Shown here one piece after another: positions 35,915-45,137 of a stretch of DNA of 64,000 nucleotides. Under the pieces are notes generated by a model. It worked only from the letters and a program-made list of their open reading frames with translations. It was not told the origin of the DNA and ran no database searches. Each line of letters opens with the position of its first letter. The stretch's first letter is position 1. This stretch comes from Ornithinibacillus bavariensis. Its GTDB lineage: Bacteria > Bacillota > Bacilli > Bacillales > Amphibacillaceae. A program made the translations under genes and the position numbers. The stretch lies in assembly GCF_018333235.1 (NCBI RefSeq), contig NZ_BORP01000007.1:62001-126000 (forward strand), written 5' to 3'.

Positions 35915-37222
35915 TTATTCATAGGATAAGTCATTTTTAACAATATCCTTAACTGTTTCACGACGAATAACTAATTTATCTATACCATTCTCAATAAATA
36001 CAACTGCCGCTCTTGCAAATCGATTATAATTACTCGCCATGGAGTAACCATACGCACCGGTTGAAAGAATTGCCAAAATATCTCCTTTTTTAACCTTAGG
36101 AATAGGTAAGTCCCATATTAGCATATCTCCTGATTCACAACACTTCCCAGCTATGGAAACAACCGTATCCGCCTTTTGATTCGCTCTATTTGCTAACAAA
36201 CCGACATACTTCGCTTGGTATAAAGCAGGACGAATATTATCAGTCATTCCGCCATCAACGGCAACATAATCACGTACATTGGGTATGACCTTAGTAGAGC
36301 CTGTAGTATAAAGGGTTACTCCTGCATCCCCAACAACGGACCGACCAGGTTCTATCCAAATTTCTGGTACCTCCATATTTAATCTAGAACAATGATTTTG
36401 AATTACTTCTACTAATCGGTATACATATTCATCTAATGGAATTGGTTGATCATTTTCCGTATATCGAATTCCAAATCCCCCACCTAAGTTTATGACCTCA
36501 GGTGTATATCCATAGGTTCCTTTCCATTCTTCTATTTTTTGGAATAGTATATTTGCTGCAGTTACAAAACGGTCCGTTTCAAAAATTTGCGAACCGATAT
36601 GACAGTGTAATCCTTTAAAGTTTAGATATTTATTTTCACGTATAAGCTGAAATGCCTGATCTACTTGTCCATTATGTAAATCAAAGCCAAATTTAGAATC
36701 CTCATTACCTGTCATAATATATTGGTGTGTATCGGAATTAATCCCTGGAGTAACCCGAATAATAACATCTGCTGTCTTTTGCTTTTTACGTAATATCTCT
36801 GTCAAAATCTCAATTTCATAAAAGTTATCCACGACAATACAGCCAATCTCATGCTCTATTGCCATCTCGAGTTCACTTCTACTTTTATTATTTCCATGCA
36901 TATGGATTTTCTGTGGAGCTATTCCCGCTTGAAGTGCGGTATACAGTTCCCCTTCTGATACCACATCAACCGATAATCCTTCCTGCTTGATAACTTGAAG
37001 AATTGCAATGGAAGAAAAAGCTTTACTAGCATAGGTCACCTGTGCCTTAACACCTAACTTCTTAAAAGCTTCAACAAATGCACGACAATTTTTACGTACA
37101 ATTGAAACATCATACACATATAGAGGTGTACCGTATTTTTTCACTAAATCAACACTGTCAATACCACCAATTTCTAGATGACCTAAATCATTTATTCGGT
37201 ACGGATAATTCTCCATTTGCAT
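35915..37222 (-). CDS. lysA: Diaminopimelate decarboxylase
   Basis: Last step of lysine synthesis: decarboxylation of meso-diaminopimelate, PLP-dependent. 435 residues of the alanine-racemase-like barrel type. PLP lysine in VTYASKAFSS (about residue 64), HGNNKS, the glycine-rich LNLGGGFGIRY, and the catalytic-cysteine-containing KCCESGDML are visible. The gene sits next to the spoVA operon, as in B. subtilis, where this allows a link between sporulation and diaminopimelate use. It is separated from the spoVA operon by a terminator. Confidence 0.96.
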   Translation of the reverse strand: MQMENYPYRINDLGHLEIGGIDSVDLVKKYGTPLYVYDVSIVRKNCRAFVEAFKKLGVKAQVTYASKAFSSIAILQVIKQEGLSVDVVSEGELYTALQAGIAPQKIHMHGNNKSRSELEMAIEHEIGCIVVDNFYEIEILTEILRKKQKTADVIIRVTPGINSDTHQYIMTGNEDSKFGFDLHNGQVDQAFQLIRENKYLNFKGLHCHIGSQIFETDRFVTAANILFQKIEEWKGTYGYTPEVINLGGGFGIRYTENDQPIPLDEYVYRLVEVIQNHCSRLNMEVPEIWIEPGRSVVGDAGVTLYTTGSTKVIPNVRDYVAVDGGMTDNIRPALYQAKYVGLLANRANQKADTVVSIAGKCCESGDMLIWDLPIPKVKKGDILAILSTGAYGYSMASNYNRFARAAVVFIENGIDKLVIRRETVKDIVKNDLSYE

Positions 37223-37280
37223 GCTTTCACACCCATTTCATGAATACTTATAAAAAATTTATCATAAACAAATTAAAAAC

Positions 37281-37313
37281 AAAAATAAAACCCTCACAGA
37301 GAGGATTTTATTT
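37281..37313 (-). terminator. Terminator of the spoVA operon
   Basis: AAATAAAA(T)CCTC / GAGGGTTTTATTT stem; its upstream arm contains the spoVAF stop codon. T run follows on the minus strand. Confidence 0.75.
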
Positions 37314-38783
37314 AACCGATTCTTTTTGCGGTTGCGTAAATACATTCTTCGGATGAACAATGGATGGTCTTGTATGAACAAAAGGTGTTGGAACTCGAAA
37401 TAATATCCGTACCATAGCCTTTGGATTAAAAGGAATTAATGGCCAAAAATAAGGTGCCTTAAAGGATTTTAAACTTATCAGGAATAAAAGTAGAACTGTA
37501 ATACTAATGACATACCCATATATTCCGAATAATGCTGTTGCAATTATCAAATATAGTGTTGCCATTTTATTCGCTACACTTAATTCATAACTAGGTGTTA
37601 CATACGTCCCGATTGAACCAATAGCAGTATAGAGGATTACCTCAGGACTAAGTAACCCAACATCAATTGCAATTTGTCCAATTAATACTGCAGCAATTAA
37701 TCCCATAGCCGTTGATAGCGCAGTCGGCGTATGAATAGCCGCCATTCTTAAAAATTCCATTCCAACTACGCCTAGGATTAACTGAGCTACAATTGGAATA
37801 TTCCCTTCCTTATTCGGCCCAATAAATGAAAGCTCGGGTGGCAACAATGTAGGATCCATCACAAACAGTAGCCATGTCGGTAACAAAAACAATGATAAAA
37901 ATATCGCTAAAAAGCGGATCCAACGGATAAAAGTACCGATGATGGGTGCTTGACGAAACTCCTCAGCATGCTGTGTATGATGAAAATATGTGGTTGGAAC
38001 AACCATTACACTTGGTGAGGTATCCACCGTTATTAAAGCATGCCCTTCCAATAAATGATTAGAAGCAACATCTGGCCTTTCTGTAAAACGTATAAGTGGA
38101 AATGGGTTCCACTTACGCTCTACAAAAAATTCTTCTAGCGGTTTTTCAGCCATAGTGATACCATCAATATCAATTTTACGAATCTTTTTCTTCAATAAGT
38201 CGACTAAGCCATCATCAGCAATATCTTTTATATAACTTAGGCAAACATCTGTCTTAGATCGTTCCCCTACCTTCAGCATCTCATTGCGTAATCTCGCATC
38301 ACGAATTCTTCTTCTCGTTAAACTAGTATTGAGGACAATATTTTCTGTATACCCATCTCTTGATCCACGTATAACCCGTTCTGTATCTGGCTCTTCAGGC
38401 TGTCTTCCAGGGTAGCTTCTAACGTCTACGGCAAAGCCAAATTTTTCACCGTCGATGAGAATGACAATTAATCCAGATAGAACCTGATCAACTGCCTCAT
38501 CTAATGTTTTAATTGTCGATAACTGCTGGTGGAGAATTCGGTTTTTAACTATCTCACTTGCCTTATCACGCTCACGCTCTTTTTCATTTAGATCCACTAA
38601 TTCCTTAAGAATTTGCTGTATGATTAAGCTATCCACTAATCCATTTACATAATAAAGCTGAATACGTGTTTTTAATAGCACTACCTCGCGAAAGCCAACA
38701 TCATAGGAAACATCAATTCCTACTCTCTCTTTAAAAAACCTAGAATTTTCATCAATCTTGGCTGAAATGGGATACTTGGACAA
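37308..38783 (-). CDS. spoVAF: Spore germination protein SpoVAF
   Basis: 491-residue membrane protein of the GerA family, related to germinant receptor A subunits. A long soluble N-terminal region (about 1-280; MSKYPISAKIDENSRFFKERVGI and DSLIIQQILKEL) is followed by five or so membrane helices beginning near residue 290 (WIRFLAIFLSLFLLPTWLLFV). In B. subtilis SpoVAF forms an ion channel with FigP that amplifies germination. It lies 22 bp downstream of spoVAB, where spoVAC-D-Eb-Ea would be expected. Confidence 0.94.
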   Translation of the reverse strand: MSKYPISAKIDENSRFFKERVGIDVSYDVGFREVVLLKTRIQLYYVNGLVDSLIIQQILKELVDLNEKERERDKASEIVKNRILHQQLSTIKTLDEAVDQVLSGLIVILIDGEKFGFAVDVRSYPGRQPEEPDTERVIRGSRDGYTENIVLNTSLTRRRIRDARLRNEMLKVGERSKTDVCLSYIKDIADDGLVDLLKKKIRKIDIDGITMAEKPLEEFFVERKWNPFPLIRFTERPDVASNHLLEGHALITVDTSPSVMVVPTTYFHHTQHAEEFRQAPIIGTFIRWIRFLAIFLSLFLLPTWLLFVMDPTLLPPELSFIGPNKEGNIPIVAQLILGVVGMEFLRMAAIHTPTALSTAMGLIAAVLIGQIAIDVGLLSPEVILYTAIGSIGTYVTPSYELSVANKMATLYLIIATALFGIYGYVISITVLLLFLISLKSFKAPYFWPLIPFNPKAMVRILFRVPTPFVHTRPSIVHPKNVFTQPQKESVK

Positions 38784-38805
38784 ATGTAACCCCTCCTTAA
38801 ACTTT

Positions 38806-39234
38806 CTATCTCACTAAAACAATCCATTGAAATAATGATCCCACTATTTTCCCAAACACGATTGCCATCATTAGAATAATGATTTTATTATCTAAATTAA
38901 TCCGTTTTGAAATGATTGGAAATACATTAAGTACTTCTGTTAATGCTGCTGCAAGCATACCGTTAAAAATCCCATGAAAAACACCCCAAATAGCTAACAA
39001 AATTCTTGGTTGGCTCCAAGTAACTACTGTAAAGGAAAGGTAAGTTCCAAATAAGGCTCCAACGATTATACATGCCGTATATACCTTCACTAAGTGTAGG
39101 CTTTTACTAAGCTGAATTAATCTTGGAATAATACCTAATAAGGTCAGAAAAGCCACAAATCCACACCCAACCGCTAGTCCCCCAGAAAACCCAATAAATA
39201 TCTGAATAAAATTAATGAGGAGGTCTTGTATCAT
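38806..39234 (-). CDS. spoVAB: Stage V sporulation protein AB
   Basis: 142-residue protein with four membrane helices, beginning MIQDLLINFIQIFIGFSGGLAVGCGFVAF; part of the SpoVA system that moves dipicolinic acid into the developing spore. Its start overlaps spoVAA by 23 bp. It is followed directly by spoVAF, not by spoVAC. Confidence 0.9.
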   Translation of the reverse strand: MIQDLLINFIQIFIGFSGGLAVGCGFVAFLTLLGIIPRLIQLSKSLHLVKVYTACIIVGALFGTYLSFTVVTWSQPRILLAIWGVFHGIFNGMLAAALTEVLNVFPIISKRINLDNKIIILMMAIVFGKIVGSLFQWIVLVR

Positions 39235-39832
39235 TTAGTTTATTTTCGTGATAATTTACATAATCATCAAGGGACTGTTGGTATTTGTATATTTCTACCT
39301 CTAACGGGCTTGGCTCTTCATTAAATCGCTTATTAAACCAGTGGTTAAAAAACAAAATCATCCCTATTCCAAGGCCGAGGGAATACGGAATTTGTATCCA
39401 TAGGGGAAATTCATTTTTTTCTCCAGTTAATAAGAAGTGCAACTTCTGTTGAACCTCCTGCATACTTACGTCATAGTGAAAATTCACGATGGTCATGGCA
39501 GTTCCGATAAATAGCAGTAGCCAAACAAAAATAAAAACCAATACATTTGGATTTTTATTCGACTTATCCACTTTTACGATTGTCTGCTCTGGACCAGTTA
39601 ATTGAATTTCCAAGTTCGGATAAAGCTCATTTAAGTGTTTGATAATTAAAAAGCTATCAATAATCACAATTTCTTTATCTTCCTTTGTGACACGATAAAT
39701 TTTTAATTTTAAAAGCTCCTGTACTAGCTCTTTTGAGGTAGAAGAAACAAAGGCGATATCCTGTAGCTTGATTTCTCTTTGGGTATCGATTTCTATTTTC
39801 TTTTTCATGCGTAAATAAACCATATCTGTCAT
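39212..39832 (-). CDS. spoVAA: Stage V sporulation protein AA
   Basis: 206-residue protein: an N-terminal soluble domain with the motif IYRVTKEDKEIVIIDSFLIIKHLNELYP, then two membrane helices (about 95-115 and 145-165) and a charged tail. First gene of the spoVA operon; function within the dipicolinate channel is unclear. A forespore-type promoter candidate lies about 40 bp upstream. Confidence 0.9.
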   Translation of the reverse strand: MTDMVYLRMKKKIEIDTQREIKLQDIAFVSSTSKELVQELLKLKIYRVTKEDKEIVIIDSFLIIKHLNELYPNLEIQLTGPEQTIVKVDKSNKNPNVLVFIFVWLLLFIGTAMTIVNFHYDVSMQEVQQKLHFLLTGEKNEFPLWIQIPYSLGLGIGMILFFNHWFNKRFNEEPSPLEVEIYKYQQSLDDYVNYHENKLNDTRPPH

Positions 39833-39869
39833 TATGATGTCACCTCAAGAAACCAATTTGGGTACTACT

Positions 39870-39898
39870 TAGTATTTGTCTAAAAAGAAATAATATAA
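39870..39898 (-). promoter_or_regulatory. Candidate sigma-G promoter of the spoVA operon
   Basis: TTATA, 15-base spacer, CAAATACTA on the minus strand. The -10 element matches the sigma-G form well; the -35 differs from GYATA at one base. The B. subtilis operon is sigma-G dependent. Confidence 0.4.
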
Positions 39899-39960
39899 TT
39901 GTTTTTTACAGAAGCTAATAAGATTATGAATGCACGTATGGAGAAGCAGGTAAAAATAAA

Positions 39961-39998
39961 AAAACCATAAGAGCCATCATTCATGACGGCTCTTATGG
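39961..39998 (-). terminator. Terminator overlapping the end of sigF
   Basis: CCATAAGAGCC/GGCTCTTATGG stem followed by a T run; the upstream arm includes the last two codons of sigF. It separates the spoIIA operon from spoVAA. Confidence 0.88.
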
Positions 39999-40754
39999 GT
40001 CCATTTTATTTTTCATATCATATAATATTTTCTTTTCTAGACGAGAAACCTGTACTTGAGATATTCCAAGCCTTTCCGCGACCTCTGATTGCGTCTTATC
40101 CTTATAATAACGAAGATAGAGAATTAGCCTTTCTCGTTCACTTAATCCACGAATTGCCTCTTGTAATGATAGCTTATCAAACCAATTCGAATCTTGATCT
40201 GCTATCTGGTCTAGTAATGTAATAGGATCTCCATCGTTTTCAAATACTGTTTCATGTATGGAATGTGGTGCCTTTGCAGCTTCCTGCGCATGAACTACCT
40301 CTTCAGGAGAAATCTCTAGCTCTAAAGCAATTTCGTTAATCGTAGGAGATCTGCCAAATTTCTTCGTCAGCTCATCCTTCTTTTTACGAATTTTATTTCC
40401 CACTTCTTTTAAAGACCTGCTTACTTTAACACTACCATCATCGCGGAGAAATCGCTGTATTTCTCCAATAATCATGGGTACGGCATACGTAGAAAATTTA
40501 ACATCATACGAAAGGTCGAACTTATCAATTGATTTAATAAGTCCTATGCTTCCAATTTGAAAAAGATCATCCGGGTCATATCCTCTATTCATAAAACGCT
40601 GAACAACAGACCAAACAAGACGAATGTTCTTTTCTACTAAATAGTCTCGGGCTTCCTTATCCCCTTGTTGACTCTTTAATATTAGCCCTTTCACCTGTTC
40701 GTCAGATAGCGCCTCACTCCGATTATATTGCTTTACATTTACATCCATAGGCAT
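39993..40754 (-). CDS. sigF: Forespore sigma factor F
   Basis: First compartment-specific sigma factor of sporulation. 253 residues of the SigB/F/G class: region 2 DLFQIGSIGLIKSIDKFDLSYDVKFSTYAVPMIIGEI, region 3 SLKEVGNKIRKKKDEL, and region 4 LSERERLILYLRYYKDKTQSEVAERLGISQVQVSRLEKKI with the helix-turn-helix. Kept inactive by SpoIIAB encoded six bases upstream. Third gene of spoIIA. Confidence 0.97.
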   Translation of the reverse strand: MPMDVNVKQYNRSEALSDEQVKGLILKSQQGDKEARDYLVEKNIRLVWSVVQRFMNRGYDPDDLFQIGSIGLIKSIDKFDLSYDVKFSTYAVPMIIGEIQRFLRDDGSVKVSRSLKEVGNKIRKKKDELTKKFGRSPTINEIALELEISPEEVVHAQEAAKAPHSIHETVFENDGDPITLLDQIADQDSNWFDKLSLQEAIRGLSERERLILYLRYYKDKTQSEVAERLGISQVQVSRLEKKILYDMKNKMDP

Positions 40755-40760
40755 CGCATC

Positions 40761-41204
40761 CTAATTATAAACCGTTTTACTATTTGTTAACTGCTTTTTC
40801 ATATGAACAGAGGTACCCTCACCTTGCTTGGAAATAACTTCTACAGAGTCCATAAAATTCTCAATAATCGTAAATCCCATTCCAGACCGTTCTAAGTCTG
40901 GCTTCGATGTAAATAATGGTTGTCTTGCCTCATCGATATCAGCAATCCCAATACCGTTATCACGAATTGTTATCTCCACTTCCCCATCCTCATGTAAAAT
41001 ACAAGAGATATGGACTTTATGGTCTGGCTCACTATTATAACCATGGATGATTGCATTCGTTACTGCTTCAGATACAACTGTTTTTATCTCTGTTAATTCC
41101 TCCATGGTTGGATCAAGCTGAGCAACAAATGCTCCAACAGTTACACGAGCAAATGATTCATTTTGACTAACACTCGAAAATTCCACATGCATTTCATTTT
41201 TCAT
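40761..41204 (-). CDS. spoIIAB: Anti-sigma F factor and protein kinase
   Basis: 147-residue GHKL-fold serine kinase that sequesters SigF and phosphorylates SpoIIAA. N box [16 protein letters not shown]1 box [12 protein letters not shown], and G2 box [11 protein letters not shown] are present. ATG overlaps the spoIIAA stop (ATGA), giving coupled translation that fixes stoichiometry between the antagonists. Confidence 0.97.
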   Translation of the reverse strand: MKNEMHVEFSSVSQNESFARVTVGAFVAQLDPTMEELTEIKTVVSEAVTNAIIHGYNSEPDHKVHISCILHEDGEVEITIRDNGIGIADIDEARQPLFTSKPDLERSGMGFTIIENFMDSVEVISKQGEGTSVHMKKQLTNSKTVYN

Positions 41205-41554
41205 GAAGCCACCCCCAAAGTTTCTAAAGCAAATTCCTCGTTCTCCTCTAAACGAATAATTTTAAACATACCAGACATTTCAAATAACCGTTTGATTGAA
41301 GGTGGTACAGAGCATACTACCATTTCCCCTCCTAACTGGAGAACTTCCTTGTATCTACCCAAAACGACTCCAAGTCCTGAACTATCCATAAAGCTTATCT
41401 TTTCAAGATTTAAAATCACATGTTTTACTGGATTTAAATATAGCATGTCCTTCCACTGGTCTCGTAGCTCTTCTGCTTCATGATGATCTAATTCACCAGC
41501 TAAACGAACAACTAATACGTCTTCTTTTACATCAAACATATATTTTAGCCCCAT
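41201..41554 (-). CDS. spoIIAA: Anti-sigma F factor antagonist
   Basis: 117-residue STAS-domain protein. The regulatory serine lies in [17 protein letters not shown] (near residue 58). Dephosphorylated SpoIIAA frees SigF from SpoIIAB in the forespore. First gene of the spoIIA operon; a good sigma-H promoter lies within 65 bp upstream. Confidence 0.96.
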   Translation of the reverse strand: MGLKYMFDVKEDVLVVRLAGELDHHEAEELRDQWKDMLYLNPVKHVILNLEKISFMDSSGLGVVLGRYKEVLQLGGEMVVCSVPPSIKRLFEMSGMFKIIRLEENEEFALETLGVAS

Positions 41555-41585
41555 TTATATCCTCCTTACATTCCTTTGTAAGTAT

Positions 41586-41615
41586 CAATTCTTTATTAAA
41601 TGGGTAAATTCCTGC
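41586..41615 (-). promoter_or_regulatory. Sigma-H promoter of the spoIIA operon
   Basis: On the minus strand GCAGGAATT (-35, consensus RNAGGAWWW) and AAAGAATTG (-10, consensus RNNGAATWW) are separated by 12 bases, about 30 bp before spoIIAA. spoIIA is the classic SigH plus Spo0A-dependent operon. I could not identify a convincing 0A box. Confidence 0.75.
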
Positions 41616-41657
41616 TTTGTGACAAAAGAAGAAGAAAATCTGTTAAATTAGAAGGAA

Positions 41658-42833
41658 TTAATCATTTTTCGACAGCTTTTGAATCGAGCGTTTAAACAGC
41701 GTAAAATAAGATGCTTTGTCCACATCCTCATTAATAATTAATGGTGTTTCGGAAATCGATTTATCACCATTTTTCACATGTAATGTACCAACTTTTGTCC
41801 CTTTTTTAATTGGAAGCTTAACCTCATCAAGCTGAACAGATGTTGTTAATTTTTCAATTGATTCACCTTTTTTAAACACCATACTAATGGACTGACTAGC
41901 AACGACATCTATTTTTCTTTTTGCTGCCTTTAATACGTTAAGTTCCGTTATTCTATCGTTTTGATTAAATAGCTTCTTTGTTTCATACGTATTAAATGCA
42001 TAATCCAACATATTTGAAATGGTGGAATTGCGTTCTTTTGGTGTTTCAGCACCCATTACGACCGCTACTACACGCATATCATTCTTTTTTGCGGTAGCTG
42101 TAAGACAATATTTGGCCTCACTAGTAAAGCCTGTTTTCAAACCATCTACTCCAGGATAAAAACGAACTAATTTATTTGTATTCACTAACCAAAATTCGTT
42201 ATCCGTACCTTTTCGTAAATAATCTTCATATATTGAGGTGTATTTCGTAATAGATTCATGGCTTAATAATTCTTTTGCCATCATGGCCATATCATATGCG
42301 GTAGAATAATGATCCTTTGCCGGTAGACCAGATACATTCTGAAATTTAGTATTTTTTAAGCCTAGTTCCTTTACCTTTTGATTCATACGCTTCACAAATG
42401 CTTCTTCACTTCCGGAGATACGTTCTGCAAGGGCAACACTAGCATCATTTGCAGAAGCAACAGCTATTCCTTTTAATAGATCATCAACACTCATCTCTTC
42501 TCCTGCCTCGAGAAATATTTGTGATCCACCCATGGAAGCTGCATTTTCACTAATTCGGATCATTTCATTCTTTTTCAAGTTACCCTTATCTATTTCTTCC
42601 ATAATTAAAAGCATTGTCATGATTTTTGTCATGCTTGCAGGTGGTAAAGGTTCATGTGCCTTCTTTTCAAACATAACCTTTCCTGTATCACGTTCAATTA
42701 AAATGCCGGATTTCGCACTAGGTGCTAAATCAAATGTATCCTTACCATGTCCACTTTCCTCAGCAAACACAGTAATATTAAATAAAAAAATGGTTAATAC
42801 TAGTAAACCTACTATTAGGACATTCTTTTTCAT
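41658..42833 (-). CDS. dacF: D-alanyl-D-alanine carboxypeptidase DacF
   Basis: Forespore-expressed penicillin-binding carboxypeptidase that limits cross-linking in spore peptidoglycan, acting with DacB. Signal peptide about 1-25, then SMTK (PASMTKIMTMLL), SAN (VASANDAS) and KTG (GLKTGFTSEA) motifs and a C-terminal PBP5-like domain. 391 residues. Just upstream of spoIIAA, as in B. subtilis, where read-through from it boosts spoIIA expression. Confidence 0.95.
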   Translation of the reverse strand: MKKNVLIVGLLVLTIFLFNITVFAEESGHGKDTFDLAPSAKSGILIERDTGKVMFEKKAHEPLPPASMTKIMTMLLIMEEIDKGNLKKNEMIRISENAASMGGSQIFLEAGEEMSVDDLLKGIAVASANDASVALAERISGSEEAFVKRMNQKVKELGLKNTKFQNVSGLPAKDHYSTAYDMAMMAKELLSHESITKYTSIYEDYLRKGTDNEFWLVNTNKLVRFYPGVDGLKTGFTSEAKYCLTATAKKNDMRVVAVVMGAETPKERNSTISNMLDYAFNTYETKKLFNQNDRITELNVLKAAKRKIDVVASQSISMVFKKGESIEKLTTSVQLDEVKLPIKKGTKVGTLHVKNGDKSISETPLIINEDVDKASYFTLFKRSIQKLSKND

Positions 42834-42864
42834 TCTGTTTTACCTCCAGCAATCAATATAGTTC

Positions 42865-42894
42865 TAGGATTGCCAAAATTAAACAAACTTATAA
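42865..42894 (-). promoter_or_regulatory. Candidate sigma-F promoter of dacF
   Basis: TTATA, 15 bases, GGCAATCCTA on the minus strand about 30 bp before dacF; one mismatch in the -35. dacF is sigma-F dependent in B. subtilis. Confidence 0.4.
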
Positions 42895-42925
42895 CCTCAG
42901 CCCACTAAATAAAAAATTAGTTCCC

Positions 42926-42962
42926 AAAAAAATAAGGTAACGCTATATTCTAGCGCTACCTT
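42926..42962 (-). terminator. Terminator of the drm-punA-pdp operon
   Basis: AAGGTAGCGCTA/TAGCGTTACCTT stem with one internal mismatch, then ATTTTTTT on the minus strand, 15 bp after pdp. Confidence 0.88.
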
Positions 42963-42976
42963 GATGAATTTTATAA

Positions 42977-44281
42977 TTATTCGGTAATAGATCCATAAAT
43001 TAATACTGGTGCATCAACTTCTTCTTCTGTAATAACGATACTATTTCCAATTAGATCTAAAACGGCATCTACAGAATCAATATTGGTGTGCAGCGTTAAA
43101 AGAGGCTCGCCCTTTTGTACGGCATCCCCAACTTTTTTATGTAATAGGATACCAGCTGAAAGATCAATTTCTGATTCTTTTGTTGCTCTACCAGCACCTA
43201 GCATCATGGCAGCAGTCCCAATATTATCAGCAATCAATGTCTGAATTGTACCAGACTTACCGGCGGGTACATCTATTACTTTAGAGGCCTTCGGTAGAAG
43301 TTCTGGATTATCCACAACCGAAGTATCTCCTCCCTGTGAGGCCAAGAAAACTTTAAACTGTTCTAGGGCTGCTCCGTTCGATAGATTCTCTTCTAATTTC
43401 TTTCTAGCTTCTTCAAGAGAGGTTGCCTTTTCAGCTAGTAATACCATCTTACTACCTAGAACTAAACATAATTCTGTTAAATCCTCCGGGCCTTTTCCTT
43501 GAAGTGTTTCAATAGCTTCCTTTACCTCTAACGCATTACCTATTGCATAGCCAAGAGGTTGACTCATATCCGAGATTACTGCCATCGTTTTTCGCCCAAC
43601 TTGATTTCCTATCGAAACCATTGCTTTAGCTAATTCCTTTGCATCATCCAAATTTTTCATAAATGCACCAGCACCGGTTTTTACATCTAGAACAATAGCA
43701 TCGGCGCCAGCAGCAATTTTCTTACTCATAATAGAGCTGGCAATTAACGGAATGGAATTAACAGTTGCTGTCACATCCCGAAGGCTATACAATTTTTTAT
43801 CTGCTGGCGTTAGGTTTCCGGTTTGACCAATGACAGATACTTTGTTTTGATTAACTAGATCGATGAATTCCTGATTGCTTATTTCTGTATGGAAACCAGG
43901 TACAGACTCCAGCTTATCAATAGTTCCACCAGTATGCCCAAGGCCACGTCCACTCATTTTAGCAACTGGAGCACCTACCGATGCTACTAATGGCGCTAAT
44001 ACTAAAGTGGTAGTGTCTCCAACACCACCAGTTGAATGCTTATCAACCTTTATACCAGAAATACCCGAGAGATCAATTTTATCACCGGAATCTACCATCG
44101 CTTTTGTCAGAGTAGCTCTTTCTCTCTCTGTCATATCTTGAAAATAGATCGACATTAAAAGAGCACTTACTTGATAATCTGGAATATCCCCGTTCGTATA
44201 TCCATCAATAAAAAAGCGAATTTCTTCCTCGTTTAATTCATGACCGTCACGTTTTTTCTCAATTATGTCATACATCCTCAT
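42977..44281 (-). CDS. pdp: Pyrimidine-nucleoside phosphorylase
   Basis: Phosphorolysis of uridine, thymidine and deoxyuridine to base plus (deoxy)ribose 1-phosphate. 434 residues with [14 protein letters not shown], the signature [17 protein letters not shown], and SGxL-type phosphate loop [14 protein letters not shown]. The ATG at 44281 is eight bases after AGGAGG; an upstream GTG is inside that spacing. Product sugar phosphates go to phosphopentomutase encoded two genes upstream. Confidence 0.96.
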   Translation of the reverse strand: MRMYDIIEKKRDGHELNEEEIRFFIDGYTNGDIPDYQVSALLMSIYFQDMTERERATLTKAMVDSGDKIDLSGISGIKVDKHSTGGVGDTTTLVLAPLVASVGAPVAKMSGRGLGHTGGTIDKLESVPGFHTEISNQEFIDLVNQNKVSVIGQTGNLTPADKKLYSLRDVTATVNSIPLIASSIMSKKIAAGADAIVLDVKTGAGAFMKNLDDAKELAKAMVSIGNQVGRKTMAVISDMSQPLGYAIGNALEVKEAIETLQGKGPEDLTELCLVLGSKMVLLAEKATSLEEARKKLEENLSNGAALEQFKVFLASQGGDTSVVDNPELLPKASKVIDVPAGKSGTIQTLIADNIGTAAMMLGAGRATKESEIDLSAGILLHKKVGDAVQKGEPLLTLHTNIDSVDAVLDLIGNSIVITEEEVDAPVLIYGSITE

Positions 44282-44293
44282 TGTTTCCACCTC

Positions 44294-45121
44294 CTAGTTA
44301 GTAGTTGGTAATGAACGAACAATCCTTTTCACGAAATTTAAAAAGTCCTGCTTCACTTTATTCGTAGTCTCTATAACTTCATCATGCGTTAATGGCTGAT
44401 CCAAAATACCTGCTGCCATATTAGAAATACAAGATATCCCAAGTACTCTCATTCCTGCATGATTTGCTACGATGACTTCTGGAACAGTAGACATTCCTAC
44501 TGCATCTCCCCCTAAGGTTCTTAGCATTCTAATTTCTGCCGGAGTTTCATATGCTGGCCCAGTATTTCCAACATATACACCCGTTTGTACTTGAATTCCG
44601 ATTTCTTTAGCACATTCCAAAGCATAACGAATATATTCCTTGTCATAGCTTTCCGACATATCAGGAAACCTTGCACCTAGCTTTTCATCATTTGGACCGA
44701 TTAGTGGACTAGTTCCCATATTATTAATATGGTCAGATATAATCATTAAATCCCCTGGATGAAAGGATTCATTAATTCCTCCTGCAGCATTAGTTACTAA
44801 TAGGGATTTTATACCTAGCTCCTTCATAACCCGCATTGGAAAGGTTACCTGCTGCATCGAATAGCCTTCATAATAATGAAAGCGACCTTGCATGACAAGA
44901 ACTTGTCTTCCTTCTAACATTCCAATGACTAATTGTCCCTTATGGCCAAACACGGTTGACTCAGGAAAGTATGGAATTTCTTGATAAGGGATAACAGTAG
45001 TATCTGTTAACTCTTCAGCTAAAACCCCTAACCCTGATCCCAAAACAAGCCCCATCTCTGGTTTTACATTAATTTTATTTTCTATATAATTACTGGCTTC
45101 CTTAATTTTTCCGTAATCCAT
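44294..45121 (-). CDS. punA: Purine-nucleoside phosphorylase, trimeric type
   Basis: Phosphorolysis of guanosine/inosine-type nucleosides. 275 residues of the PNP/MTAP family with GSGLGVLAEE phosphate loop, GHKGQLVIG, RFHYYEGYSMQQVTFPMRVM, VTNAAGGIN and MSTVPEVIVANHAG base-binding segment. Sits between drm and pdp, the conserved nucleoside salvage operon (drm-pupG-pdp type). Confidence 0.95.
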   Translation of the reverse strand: MDYGKIKEASNYIENKINVKPEMGLVLGSGLGVLAEELTDTTVIPYQEIPYFPESTVFGHKGQLVIGMLEGRQVLVMQGRFHYYEGYSMQQVTFPMRVMKELGIKSLLVTNAAGGINESFHPGDLMIISDHINNMGTSPLIGPNDEKLGARFPDMSESYDKEYIRYALECAKEIGIQVQTGVYVGNTGPAYETPAEIRMLRTLGGDAVGMSTVPEVIVANHAGMRVLGISCISNMAAGILDQPLTHDEVIETTNKVKQDFLNFVKRIVRSLPTTN

Positions 45122-45137
45122 TAACGTTTCCCCCTAA

